From positions 1-13,140 of the forward strand of contig JAHFHN010000006.1 in assembly GCA_023246885.1 (NCBI GenBank): a stretch of DNA of 13,140 nucleotides, given 5' to 3'. Under the pieces are notes generated by a model. The model did no database searches. It saw only the letters and a list, made by a program, of their open reading frames with translations, and had not been told where the DNA came from. The stretch's first letter is position 1, and every line of letters starts with the position of its first letter. Both the position numbers and the translations under genes were made by a program. Positions 1-7,005 of this stretch are shown here, piece after piece. The DNA is from Microcaldota archaeon (GTDB lineage: Archaea; Micrarchaeota; Micrarchaeia; Norongarragalinales; UBA8480).

Positions 1-660
1 ACAAAAGACGGAGTTGTACCCGATTTAATCATCAACCCCCATGCAATTCCTGGACGTATGACTGCAGGCCACTTGCTTGAAATGCTTGGCGCAAAAGCAG
101 CTTGCCTTGACGGCGCACTCAAAGATGGAACTTCATTCCGTGGAGACAAACAAACTGATTTTGAAGCTTCACTAATTGAACAAGGATTCCACCCGGCTGG
201 TCACGAGACAATGTACGATGGAAAAACCGGAAGAATGATGCACGCCAAGATTTTCATGGGCGTAATTTACTACCAACGTTTACATCACTTAGTTTCACTA
301 AAAATGCACGCGCGTTCACGTGGACCAGTACAAATGTTAACTCACCAGCCAACTGAAGGACGAGCACGCGAAGGTGGACTCAGGTTAGGAGAAATGGAAC
401 GAGATTGTTTCATTGGCTACGGTGCAGCTTCATTGCTAAAAGAAAGAATGATTGACTCTTCAGATAAAACAACTGAACTCGTATGCGGAGACTGTGGTTC
501 ATTAGCTGTACATGACAAAGTTAAGAACAAACGTTTTTGTCCAGTATGTGAATCCGGCGAAGTACACGAAGTACAAATGAGTTATGCGTTCAAGCTTTTA
601 CTTGACGAAATGAAAAGCATTGGAATATTTCCAAAGCTAAAACTAAAATCTCAAGCTTAA
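1..660 (+). CDS. rpoB: DNA-directed RNA polymerase subunit B, C-terminal part (5' end outside window)
   Basis: The frame is open from the first base and ends at TAA 658-660, giving 219 visible residues. It is the C-terminal part of the second-largest RNA polymerase subunit, which forms the active-centre wall, the hybrid-binding region and the clamp-anchoring end. Family signatures are easy to see: VPDLIINPHAIPGRMT at the left edge, then HARSRGPVQ, QPTEGRAREGGLR and GEMERD, and a C-terminal end of the type SYAFKLLLDEMKS. A zinc-binding pair of CxxC motifs lies at visible codons 162/165 and 180/183, as expected for archaeal B. The context (rpoA 24 bp downstream on the same strand) fits the archaeal rpoB-rpoA operon. 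Whether B is split into B' and B'' cannot be judged, because the N-terminal part is outside the window. Confidence 0.97.
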   Translation, partial: TKDGVVPDLIINPHAIPGRMTAGHLLEMLGAKAACLDGALKDGTSFRGDKQTDFEASLIEQGFHPAGHETMYDGKTGRMMHAKIFMGVIYYQRLHHLVSLKMHARSRGPVQMLTHQPTEGRAREGGLRLGEMERDCFIGYGAASLLKERMIDSSDKTTELVCGDCGSLAVHDKVKNKRFCPVCESGEVHEVQMSYAFKLLLDEMKSIGIFPKLKLKSQA

Positions 661-671
661 TGACAGATACT

Positions 672-677
672 GGTGAT
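672..677 (+). promoter_or_regulatory. Shine-Dalgarno site of rpoA
   Basis: GGTGAT lies 7 nt before the ATG at 685. It matches the usual archaeal anti-Shine-Dalgarno complement and fixes the start of rpoA, which begins 24 nt after the rpoB stop. This indicates co-transcription with rpoB and translation from a leadered site. Confidence 0.75.
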
Positions 678-684
678 ATGAAAA

Positions 685-3600
685 ATGCGTTTAATTGATT
701 CAATTGAATTTTCTCTCTTTTCTCCTGACCAAGTGCGGAAAATGAGTTCAGTGAAAATAACTGTTCCAGACACTTACGACGAGGACGGCTACCCAATTCA
801 AGGCGGGTTAGCTGACCAACGCCTTGGTGTAATTGACCCTGGGTTAAAATGCAAGTCATGCGGCGGCAGAATGAAATCATGTGCTGGCCACTTTGGAAAC
901 ATTGAACTCGTACGCCCAGTTATCCACGTTGGATTCGCCAAAACAGTTTACCAATTATTAAAAGCAGTTTGCCGAAAATGCTCTAGAGTAATGACAAATG
1001 CAACTGACTTAGATGCAGTTAAACGCGCAGCGCAATGCCCACACTGTAGTGAAAAACAAGTTGTAATCAAATTCGTTAAACCAACAAACTACTATGAAGC
1101 TGACCGAAAATTATTACCAAATGAAATCCGCGAGCGCCTCGAACGTATCCCTGACCAAGACTTACAGCAACTTGGTGTTAAAATAAGACCAGAACTTGCA
1201 GTTCTAACTGTTCTACTTGTACCTCCAGTTAATGTACGTCCATCAATTACACTTGAAACTGGTGAACGCAGTGAAGACGACTTAACGCACAAACTAGTAG
1301 ACATCATCCGCATTAACCAACGCCTTGGCGAGAACATCGACGCAGGCGCACCACAATTAATCATCGAAGACTTATGGGAACTACTTCAATACCACGTTGT
1401 TACTTACTACGATAATGAAACCGCTGGAATTCCACCTGCACGACACAGAAGCGGACGCCAACTCAAAACTTTGTTCCAAAGACTAAAAGGAAAAGAAGGA
1501 AGATTCCGTTACAACTTAAGCGGAAAACGTGTTAACTTCTCAGCACGTACTGTTGTCTCTCCAGACCCAGCACTTTCAATTAACCAACTTGGAGTACCAC
1601 AAGAAATTGCACAAGAATTAACAATTCCAGTAAGCGTAACTGAATGGAACCTCGATTCAATTAAAGAGTTCATGCGCTTGAACCCAGGAAAAATCAATTA
1701 CGTAATTCGACCAGATGCACGCAGAAAGAAATTGACTGTTGCAAACCTCGACGAGATATTAAAAGAAGTTACTCCTGGTTACCAAATCGAACGCCAGTTA
1801 ATCGACGGCGACTTAGTTATTTTCAACCGACAACCTTCACTGCACAGAGTTTCAATGATGTGTCACGAAGTAGTTGTACTTCCAGGAAAAACATTTAGGT
1901 TCAACGTAGCAGATTGTTCTCCTTACAATGCTGACTACGATGGAGACGAAATGAACGTACACGTGCCACAAAACGAAGAAGCACAAAGCGAAGCAGAAAT
2001 GTTGATGAAAGTTGAAGGCCAAATGCTATCGCCAAGAAACGGTATGCCTTTAATTACTCCATCGCTCGACCACATCAGTGGCTTATACGTAATGACTAAT
2101 TTTGACTACGTGTTCGACCGCCAACAAGCATGGGAAGTATTATCACAAAGCAACATTGAAAAAGAATTTTCACAAAACACAATAACTGGAAAAGAATTAT
2201 TTTCTCTACTATTGCCAAGCGACTTTTCAGGCGAATACATAACCAAATCTAAAACCAAAACAATCATCAAGAAAGGCAAACTGGTAGATGGTTACCTTGA
2301 CAGCAAAGTATCAACCGCAATCGTGCGTGATTTATTCCTCAAAAACGGGCCTGCAGTTGCAGGTAAATACGTCGACGAAGCAACTCGCTTATCTTCAACA
2401 GTTGTCAAAATGTTTGGCTTATCTCTTTCACTTGAAGATTATGAATTAAACGAAACTGCTACAAAACAACTTGCAGAAATAGTAAGAGAGTCAAGAAAAC
2501 GCGTTAGATTCCTAGTTTCAAAATACCGCAAAAACACACTCGAACGACAACCAGGCAAGACAATGAAAGAAACACTTGAAGAACAAATAATGGACTGTCT
2601 TGAAGAAGCGCGTTCAGCTTGCAACAACGTAATTTCACAAAACATCAAGAACCGCCACGTATCCTTCAACGACAAAACATTCCACGTTAACTCAGCACTT
2701 ATGATGGCATCTGCAGGTGCACGTGGAAGCAAAATCAACGTCATTCAAATGGCAGGGCTAGTAGGCCAACAAGCCATCAGAGGCAAGCGACCAACATCCG
2801 GCTACAAAAACCGCTTATTGCCTCACTTCAAACGCGGAGATTTATCTGACGAAGCACGCGGGTTCGTTGACCGATCATTCAAAACTGGTTTAACTCCAGT
2901 TCAGTATTTCTTCCACGGTGCAGGTGGACGAGACTCCGTAGTTGACAAAGGAGTTAACCCTGCTAAAACAGGTTACATGCAACGCAGGTTAGTTAATGCA
3001 ATTCAAGACTTCATTGTCAAACCAGACTTATCTGTACGCGATGCAGAAGGCAGAATAGTCCAATTCAAATACGGTGACGACTCACTTGACATTACAAACG
3101 GAAAACAAATCGCTTACGGTGAACCAGTTGGAGTAACCGCTGCACAAAGTATCGGCGAACCAGGCACCCAAATGACTTTACGTACATTCCACTACGCTGG
3201 AGTAGCATCACTAGCACAACTTGGATTCACTCGCCTCGTTGAAATCGTCGATGCACGCAAATCTCCAAAGAAACCAGTCATGGAAGTATATCTTCAAGCA
3301 CCGTTCAATAAAGACTATAACAAAGCTAAACAAATCGCAGCTGAAATTGAACAAGTTACACTAGAAAAAGTAGCTGAAGTTAACGAAGACTTTGAGAAAA
3401 AAGCAATTCAAATAAAATTCAATGAAGAGATGCTAAAAGAACACGCTTTAACAATAGACGCAGTTGTTGAAAAAATTAAAACAGTCGCGCCATACGAAGG
3501 CCAAGGTGGAAAAACAATTACAATCAAGCCAAAAGTTGAAACACTACGCAACGTACGCAAAATAACTAACCGCCTGCGTGAAATGACACTAAAAGGAATC

Positions 3601-4083
3601 GAAGGAATCAGCAGAGCAATCATAATTGAAAAAGAAGGTAACGAGTACACTCTCGCAACCGAAGGAAGCAACTTAGCAGAAGTTTTCAAAATCCAAGCAA
3701 TTGACACACGCAGGACAACCACTAACGACATCGTTGAAATCTGTCGAGTACTTGGTGCTGAAGCTGCACGCAATGCAATAATCGTTGAACTAATCAAAGT
3801 TATGGAAGCACAAGATCTAGACGTTGACATGCGCCACATCATGCTAATCGCAGACTCAATGACCTTCGGCGGAGCAGTTGAAAGCATTGGCCGACACGGG
3901 CTAGCAGGCAAAAAAGCATCTGTGTTAGCAAGAGCAGCTTTTGAAGAAACTTCAAAACACTTAGTAAATGCAGTTGTCAAAGGCGAAAACGACAAACTCC
4001 GCGGAATAACCGAAAACATAATCATCGGCCAAACCATCCCATGCGGAACAGGCGAAGTCGACCTAGAAATGGCAGTTGAATAA
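685..4083 (+). CDS. rpoA: DNA-directed RNA polymerase subunit A, unsplit A'+A''
   Basis: This is the largest subunit of RNA polymerase, carrying the catalytic magnesium site. It is 1132 residues, and A' and A'' run on in one frame, whereas most archaea encode them as two genes. The clamp zinc ligands are C56/C59/C66/H69, with a second set at C96/C99/C118/C121. The catalytic loop is NADYDGD (N415-D421), with D417, D419 and D421 as metal ligands; the usual fourth residue is Phe. RQPSLHR precedes it. The bridge helix is around 742-775 and reads VDKGVNPAKTGYMQRR at 753-768, unlike the usual VDTAVRTAQSGYMQRR. The A'' part begins near 800. The trigger helices include AAQSIGEPGTQMT (819-831) and FHYAG with H836. 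The post-trigger segment is about one residue shorter than the archaeal norm as I recall it. At 1132 residues it is shorter than typical A'+A'' sums. The start is fixed by GGTGAT 7 nt upstream. Confidence 0.97.
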   Translation: MRLIDSIEFSLFSPDQVRKMSSVKITVPDTYDEDGYPIQGGLADQRLGVIDPGLKCKSCGGRMKSCAGHFGNIELVRPVIHVGFAKTVYQLLKAVCRKCSRVMTNATDLDAVKRAAQCPHCSEKQVVIKFVKPTNYYEADRKLLPNEIRERLERIPDQDLQQLGVKIRPELAVLTVLLVPPVNVRPSITLETGERSEDDLTHKLVDIIRINQRLGENIDAGAPQLIIEDLWELLQYHVVTYYDNETAGIPPARHRSGRQLKTLFQRLKGKEGRFRYNLSGKRVNFSARTVVSPDPALSINQLGVPQEIAQELTIPVSVTEWNLDSIKEFMRLNPGKINYVIRPDARRKKLTVANLDEILKEVTPGYQIERQLIDGDLVIFNRQPSLHRVSMMCHEVVVLPGKTFRFNVADCSPYNADYDGDEMNVHVPQNEEAQSEAEMLMKVEGQMLSPRNGMPLITPSLDHISGLYVMTNFDYVFDRQQAWEVLSQSNIEKEFSQNTITGKELFSLLLPSDFSGEYITKSKTKTIIKKGKLVDGYLDSKVSTAIVRDLFLKNGPAVAGKYVDEATRLSSTVVKMFGLSLSLEDYELNETATKQLAEIVRESRKRVRFLVSKYRKNTLERQPGKTMKETLEEQIMDCLEEARSACNNVISQNIKNRHVSFNDKTFHVNSALMMASAGARGSKINVIQMAGLVGQQAIRGKRPTSGYKNRLLPHFKRGDLSDEARGFVDRSFKTGLTPVQYFFHGAGGRDSVVDKGVNPAKTGYMQRRLVNAIQDFIVKPDLSVRDAEGRIVQFKYGDDSLDITNGKQIAYGEPVGVTAAQSIGEPGTQMTLRTFHYAGVASLAQLGFTRLVEIVDARKSPKKPVMEVYLQAPFNKDYNKAKQIAAEIEQVTLEKVAEVNEDFEKKAIQIKFNEEMLKEHALTIDAVVEKIKTVAPYEGQGGKTITIKPKVETLRNVRKITNRLREMTLKGIEGISRAIIIEKEGNEYTLATEGSNLAEVFKIQAIDTRRTTTNDIVEICRVLGAEAARNAIIVELIKVMEAQDLDVDMRHIMLIADSMTFGGAVESIGRHGLAGKKASVLARAAFEETSKHLVNAVVKGENDKLRGITENIIIGQTIPCGTGEVDLEMAVE

Positions 4084-4100
4084 AAAAATACTCTCTGCCC

Positions 4101-4130
4101 AATTTCTTTCTTTTCTATTTTTATCTCTTC
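4101..4130 (+). terminator. T-rich probable terminator after rpoA
   Basis: A pyrimidine tract with several T-runs (TTTC TTTC TTTT CTATTTTTATC) begins about 18 nt after the rpoA stop. Archaeal polymerase terminates at such oligo-T tracts. The next gene is convergent, so a terminator is expected here. A weak hairpin, GTGCC (4134-4138) and GGCAC (4148-4152) with a 9-nt loop, follows the tract. Confidence 0.5.
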
Positions 4131-4185
4131 CTAGTGCCAGCGTTCAAGGCACGTGCTAAAAGCTATAAGTTAACTCTAGAAATTG

Positions 4186-4192
4186 AAAAAAA
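4186..4192 (-). terminator. T7 run after vapC-like gene
   Basis: Seven consecutive A on the plus strand give U7 in the minus-strand transcript, 21 nt past the toxin stop codon. It is a plausible terminator for the toxin-antitoxin mRNA, facing the rpoA terminator. Confidence 0.4.
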
Positions 4193-4212
4193 GAAGATAT
4201 CGGCAAGAAAAT

Positions 4213-4596
4213 CTAGTTCTGAATTTTCTTTCCAAGTATGACATTTGGCTTTCCTTTGAAATCGCTGTCGCTGGTTAAAAGCAATATATGATGGCATTGT
4301 GCTGTGGCATATATCATGCTATCAGCAAACGAGAGCCCAAATCGATGTGATAATTCTGCAGCTTTCTCGCTTATGTTTTTATCTATGTTGATTATCTTGT
4401 AGTTGTCCAGCTTGCGTTTATATTCGATCCAGAGTTGCGGTTTGCCATTGTTTAGAAGAAATTTATACAATTCTGTAAACGTGGCTACGGAAATTGCTAA
4501 TTCAGATTCTGCCATAAGGTTATCTGTTTCGCTAGCGATATTGTCCTCAAAAAAATCTATCAAAGTAGAGGTGTCAATCAAAAGTTCGCCAGTCAT
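4213..4596 (-). CDS. vapC: PIN-domain ribonuclease toxin, VapC-like
   Basis: This 127-residue protein is the usual size for a VapC toxin. The PIN-fold acidic residues are all in place: D8 in LLIDTSTLIDFF, E42 in TFTELYKF, D92 in LSFADSMIYATA, and D110/D112 in LTSDSDF. They would hold the metal ions for RNA cleavage; VapC targets are typically tRNA or rRNA, but the target here is unknown. The start ATG (complement of 4594-4596) lies inside the end of the antitoxin gene, with a 23-bp overlap in another frame, which is typical of translationally coupled toxin-antitoxin pairs. Nothing suggests inactivation. The pair is convergent with rpoA. A free-standing PIN endonuclease for RNA processing is a less likely alternative because of the partner gene. 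Confidence 0.88.
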   Translation of the reverse strand: MTGELLIDTSTLIDFFEDNIASETDNLMAESELAISVATFTELYKFLLNNGKPQLWIEYKRKLDNYKIINIDKNISEKAAELSHRFGLSFADSMIYATAQCHHILLLTSDSDFKGKPNVILGKKIQN

Positions 4597-4777
4597 CTTT
4601 ATCCCTCTTAAACGGAGGCAATCCCTTCAAGCTGCCTTTTAAGTCCTTTATCAATAAGTAGCTATACGACTGTGCCATTTTATTGACGGTTTCATCGTAG
4701 GTTTTAGTTTTCAACACTTCGCGAATAGCGTCTAGTTTCTTTTTGGTATTCTCTTGAACCGGTATATTCACGTACAT
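4574..4777 (-). CDS. vapB: Antitoxin of the VapC-like toxin, probable ribbon-helix-helix protein
   Basis: This is a 67-residue protein just upstream of, and overlapping, the PIN toxin gene. The N-terminal part (about 2-36) starts with a short strand, YVNIPVQENT, followed by two predicted helices, KKKLDAIREVLKT and TYDETVNKMAQSYS. That is the order expected of a ribbon-helix-helix DNA-binding domain. The C-terminal tail, with KGLPPFKRDKDDWRTFD, is charged and aromatic, and could wrap the toxin and block its active site. As in other pairs, the antitoxin gene is first and would be made in excess. Repeated TATTGCAA sequences upstream could be its operator. Family membership rests on pattern and context, so the exact antitoxin class is uncertain. 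Confidence 0.75.
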   Translation of the reverse strand: MYVNIPVQENTKKKLDAIREVLKTKTYDETVNKMAQSYSYLLIKDLKGSLKGLPPFKRDKDDWRTFD

Positions 4778-4820
4778 ATTGCAACACTTTATTACAACGA
4801 ATTATTGCAATATTTAAAGC
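4777..4820 (-). promoter_or_regulatory. vapBC promoter with candidate operator repeats
   Basis: On the minus strand a TATA-like CTTTAAATATT sits around 4809-4819, predicting transcription from about 4787, some 10 nt before the antitoxin ATG. The octamer TATTGCAA occurs twice, at 4777-4784 and 4803-4810, 26 bp apart. The second copy is part of a perfect 10-bp palindrome, TATTGCAATA (4803-4812), overlapping the TATA box. Binding of the antitoxin there would block TBP access, the usual autoregulation of such modules; this part is inference. Confidence 0.5.
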
Positions 4821-4847
4821 TTTTGCCATTTTTAGTAAATGTTTTAG

Positions 4848-4860
4848 AAAAAATCCGCGG
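4848..4860 (-). terminator. GC palindrome plus T6 after the 189-aa gene
   Basis: Read on the minus strand, CCGCGG (4855-4860) is followed by A and six T (4853-4848), about 35 nt past the stop codon at 4895. The stem could be only 6 nt and self-complementary, so the T-run is the stronger evidence. Confidence 0.35.
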
Positions 4861-4894
4861 GTCTTTTTTTCTATTTGTCTACTTATTTGTTTTT

Positions 4895-5464
4895 TTACAC
4901 TTTTACCGTCGCGCGTTTTTCTCGTCTAACTCTTTCAATATAAGCGCGAACTTTATCGTGGTAGTCGCGCATTTTGTAAGTTTTTTTAACATCTATGCCC
5001 ATACGCTCAAGTTGTTTTAAGCGATCAGCGCTAACCGACTCTGGTACGTGATTAACAACGTGATTTTTGTATTGTTCCTTTAAATGTTTTACAATTGCGT
5101 AGTGCATTAAGTCGCCAATTCCTATTCCTGCTGGACTTTTTATTACGGGCCATTTGGTTTCGAATGGCTCGAATTCGTGCCATCGTGCCTGTTTTTTAGA
5201 ATGGTCGATTACTAAAGCTACATACCCAAAAGAACCATCAGGTGAAGCAGGGTATTTTTTGCCAGCCGTAGCTCGTATTTCGCCAGTGTACCGCGCAAGT
5301 CGACTAAGCTGTGGTTTTGAAAGCGGAATATAAATGCTATTTCTTTTAACTGTTGGTAGTTTTTCTCGTCGGTGCCATTTAGCTTGGCGAAACTTAATTT
5401 CTGTAAAAGAACAATCTCCAGCTTCTTCAGTTACAATCCTGCCAACAATCCCCTGTTTAACCAT
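4895..5464 (-). CDS. Hypothetical protein, possible divergent GNAT-fold acyltransferase
   Basis: I do not recognise this 189-residue protein as a named family. It has no signal peptide or membrane segment and is strongly basic at the C-terminus (about 165-189). Residues 80-101 look like a beta hairpin, YVALVIDHSKKQARWHEFEPF. Residues 110-134 have a glycine turn followed by a long helix (SPAGIGIGDLMHYAIVKHLK), and 136-157 a strand followed by SADRLKQLERMGI. That order resembles the acetyl-CoA pyrophosphate loop-helix and the late 'LYEKLGF'-type helix of GNAT acetyltransferases, but the sequence match is loose and the N-terminal third shows no clear counterpart. The start ATG has a TATA-like element about 26 nt upstream, so the mRNA is probably leaderless. 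The gene diverges from the phosphohistidine-domain gene and shares a 98-bp control region with it. Confidence 0.65.
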   Translation of the reverse strand: MVKQGIVGRIVTEEAGDCSFTEIKFRQAKWHRREKLPTVKRNSIYIPLSKPQLSRLARYTGEIRATAGKKYPASPDGSFGYVALVIDHSKKQARWHEFEPFETKWPVIKSPAGIGIGDLMHYAIVKHLKEQYKNHVVNHVPESVSADRLKQLERMGIDVKKTYKMRDYHDKVRAYIERVRREKRATVKV

Positions 5465-5485
5465 GTAAATTCTTTAGTTGAAGGA

Positions 5486-5494
5486 AAATAAATA
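5486..5494 (-). promoter_or_regulatory. TATA box of the 189-aa gene
   Basis: The minus strand reads TATTTATTT in an AT-rich block centred about 26 nt from the ATG at 5464. This spacing places the transcription start at or next to the A of the start codon, so a leaderless mRNA is predicted. Confidence 0.5.
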
Positions 5495-5498
5495 GCTA

Positions 5499-5530
5499 TT
5501 AACATATACTGACTTATGTCAGGCAGTTAA
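5499..5530. promoter_or_regulatory. Nested inverted repeats between divergent promoters (candidate operator)
   Basis: CTGAC (5509-5513) and GTCAG (5518-5522) are inverted around a 4-nt TTAT centre. TTAAC (5499-5503) and GTTAA (5526-5530) form an outer, slightly off-centre pair. The element sits directly upstream of the TATA box at 5533 and 5 bp from the opposite TATA box. A dimeric regulator binding here could control both genes; no regulator is evident in the window. Confidence 0.4.
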
Positions 5531-5531
5531 C

Positions 5532-5540
5532 CTTTATATT
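5532..5540 (+). promoter_or_regulatory. Core promoter of the phosphohistidine-domain gene (leaderless)
   Basis: CTTTATATT, centred near 5536, lies 26-27 nt before the ATG at 5563. No Shine-Dalgarno-like sequence precedes the ATG, only T-rich DNA. Both facts point to a leaderless transcript. Confidence 0.65.
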
Positions 5541-5562
5541 TTTCTTTTCTAATTGTTTTTGT

Positions 5563-7005
5563 ATGCCAATTCAAAAAAGACTCAAAGTTCTTGCAACTGA
5601 TTATTGCGCTCCATTTATTCACCCTGCTGCTTATGCGTTTGCAGCGTCTAATTTACTTAAGCCTATTATTGGCATGAATTCAGGAATGACGTTCAGAAAC
5701 TACGGCTTAGAAGCGCAATGGTGTGTTGACTTAGATAATTATGCTGCGTGTGGTAATGCCGTACTTGACAAACTAAGCAATGTCGATTTTTTTGAAACAG
5801 TCAAACAAAACAGTAGCGATGGGGCGAAAGCGCTTTCCAAATATGCTTTATCATTGTACAAAGAAAATTACACTGAGCTTACCAACGAACAGCTTTCAGC
5901 TAGATACGAAGAATTATTTTCTATTTGGGTTAACTTGAACATCTGGGGAGATATAATTAACGCGTCTGATTTTGAGCACTTTGCACTTTCGAATAAGATA
6001 ATGTCTTTCTTGAAGAATAAGGTCAAAGGCACATCTGTGCCAGAAGCATTTGCAATTCTTTTAACTCCTAACAAGCGAAGTACGTTGCAGCAACAAGATG
6101 TTGACTTATTTGCATTGCTTTCTAGTTACAAGAAAAATCCAAATTCAAAAGCGCTTGAAAAACACGTTGACAAATATCGCTGGATGCAATTCCACTACGA
6201 TGGTCCAATTGTGCTTGATTTAACTTACTTCATTCAACTACTTGATGCTATGTCTGCTCAAGGCGTAAGTGGTGAAGAAAAAATCGCTGAAATACAAGCG
6301 CATGAAAAAGACATTAAATCAAAACAAAAAACACTTTCGATTCAGTTCAATTTATCTGCTGATGAATTATACTGGCTTGAAGTTGGTAAGGAATTTGCGT
6401 ATCTCAAGGCGTTGCGCAAAGAAACGGTATTTGAAGCGTGTTGTAATTCGTTTCCATTGATTCAAGAAATTGCAAAGAGGTTAAAGCTGTCAACAATGCA
6501 AGTAAAATTTATGACTGTCAAAGAAGTATCGCACGCGTTGCAAACTGGGGAAGTCGATGTTGACGAAATAAATAGACGGACAAAACATTGTGTTATAACC
6601 ACTTTTCCTGAATTGAAGTTTCATACTGGGCTTGATGCTGAGAAAATAGATGCAATTATTTACGAAGAAAAACCAGCAGTCGATACGGTTGAAGTAAAAG
6701 GTACGGTTGCTTTTCCTGGAAAAGTAAGTGGTGCAGCAAAAATAATTCTAGTTGCAACAGATATGAAAAAATTCAAGCAAGGCGACATTCTTGTTTCGCC
6801 GGCAACTAATCCTAATTTGTTGTCAATTATGAAAATCGCTGGTGCAATTGTCACTGATGAAGGCGGGGTTACGTGCCACGCTGCAATTGTTTCTCGTGAA
6901 TTGAAAATTCCGTGTGTTATTGGTACTAAAGTTGCAACAAAGTGGCTTAAAGACGGCGACAGAGTAGAAGTTGACGCGATTAAAGGAGTTGTAACTAAGC
7001 TGTGA
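5563..7005 (+). CDS. PEP-utilising enzyme mobile-domain protein (phosphohistidine swivel), no ATP-grasp domain
   Basis: This is a 480-residue protein. The C-terminal domain (about 377-480) is the swivelling phosphohistidine domain of PEP synthase, pyruvate phosphate dikinase and rifampin phosphotransferase. It reads GTVAFPGKVSGAAK, then SPATNPNLLSIMKIAGAIVTDEGG, then TCHAAIVSRELKIPCVIGT, with H439 the residue that would carry the phosphoryl group. The N-terminal 360 residues are mostly helical with many Trp, Tyr and Lys; I see no ATP-grasp nucleotide-binding motifs and no PEP/pyruvate TIM barrel. A full PEP synthase is usually near 800 residues, so this protein is a partial architecture and must act on a separate partner or on an unknown substrate. 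The start is supported by the TATA spacing. Its end overlaps the acylphosphatase gene by 4 nt. The substrate is unknown. Confidence 0.8.
   Translation: MPIQKRLKVLATDYCAPFIHPAAYAFAASNLLKPIIGMNSGMTFRNYGLEAQWCVDLDNYAACGNAVLDKLSNVDFFETVKQNSSDGAKALSKYALSLYKENYTELTNEQLSARYEELFSIWVNLNIWGDIINASDFEHFALSNKIMSFLKNKVKGTSVPEAFAILLTPNKRSTLQQQDVDLFALLSSYKKNPNSKALEKHVDKYRWMQFHYDGPIVLDLTYFIQLLDAMSAQGVSGEEKIAEIQAHEKDIKSKQKTLSIQFNLSADELYWLEVGKEFAYLKALRKETVFEACCNSFPLIQEIAKRLKLSTMQVKFMTVKEVSHALQTGEVDVDEINRRTKHCVITTFPELKFHTGLDAEKIDAIIYEEKPAVDTVEVKGTVAFPGKVSGAAKIILVATDMKKFKQGDILVSPATNPNLLSIMKIAGAIVTDEGGVTCHAAIVSRELKIPCVIGTKVATKWLKDGDRVEVDAIKGVVTKL

Noticed and set aside
3408..4037. 209-aa open frame on the minus strand
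   Set aside because: It lies wholly antisense to the highly conserved rpoA 3' part, has low-complexity Ser/Ile content, and shows no family motif or promoter.
4084..4212. Possible tRNA or small RNA gene between rpoA and the toxin gene
   Set aside because: Only one 5-bp hairpin (4134-4152) is present; no cloverleaf, no T-loop consensus and no promoter.
4754..5020. 88-aa plus-strand frame rich in Phe and Leu
   Set aside because: It runs through an AT-rich intergenic region and antisense to the 189-aa gene; its composition is that of T-rich noncoding DNA.
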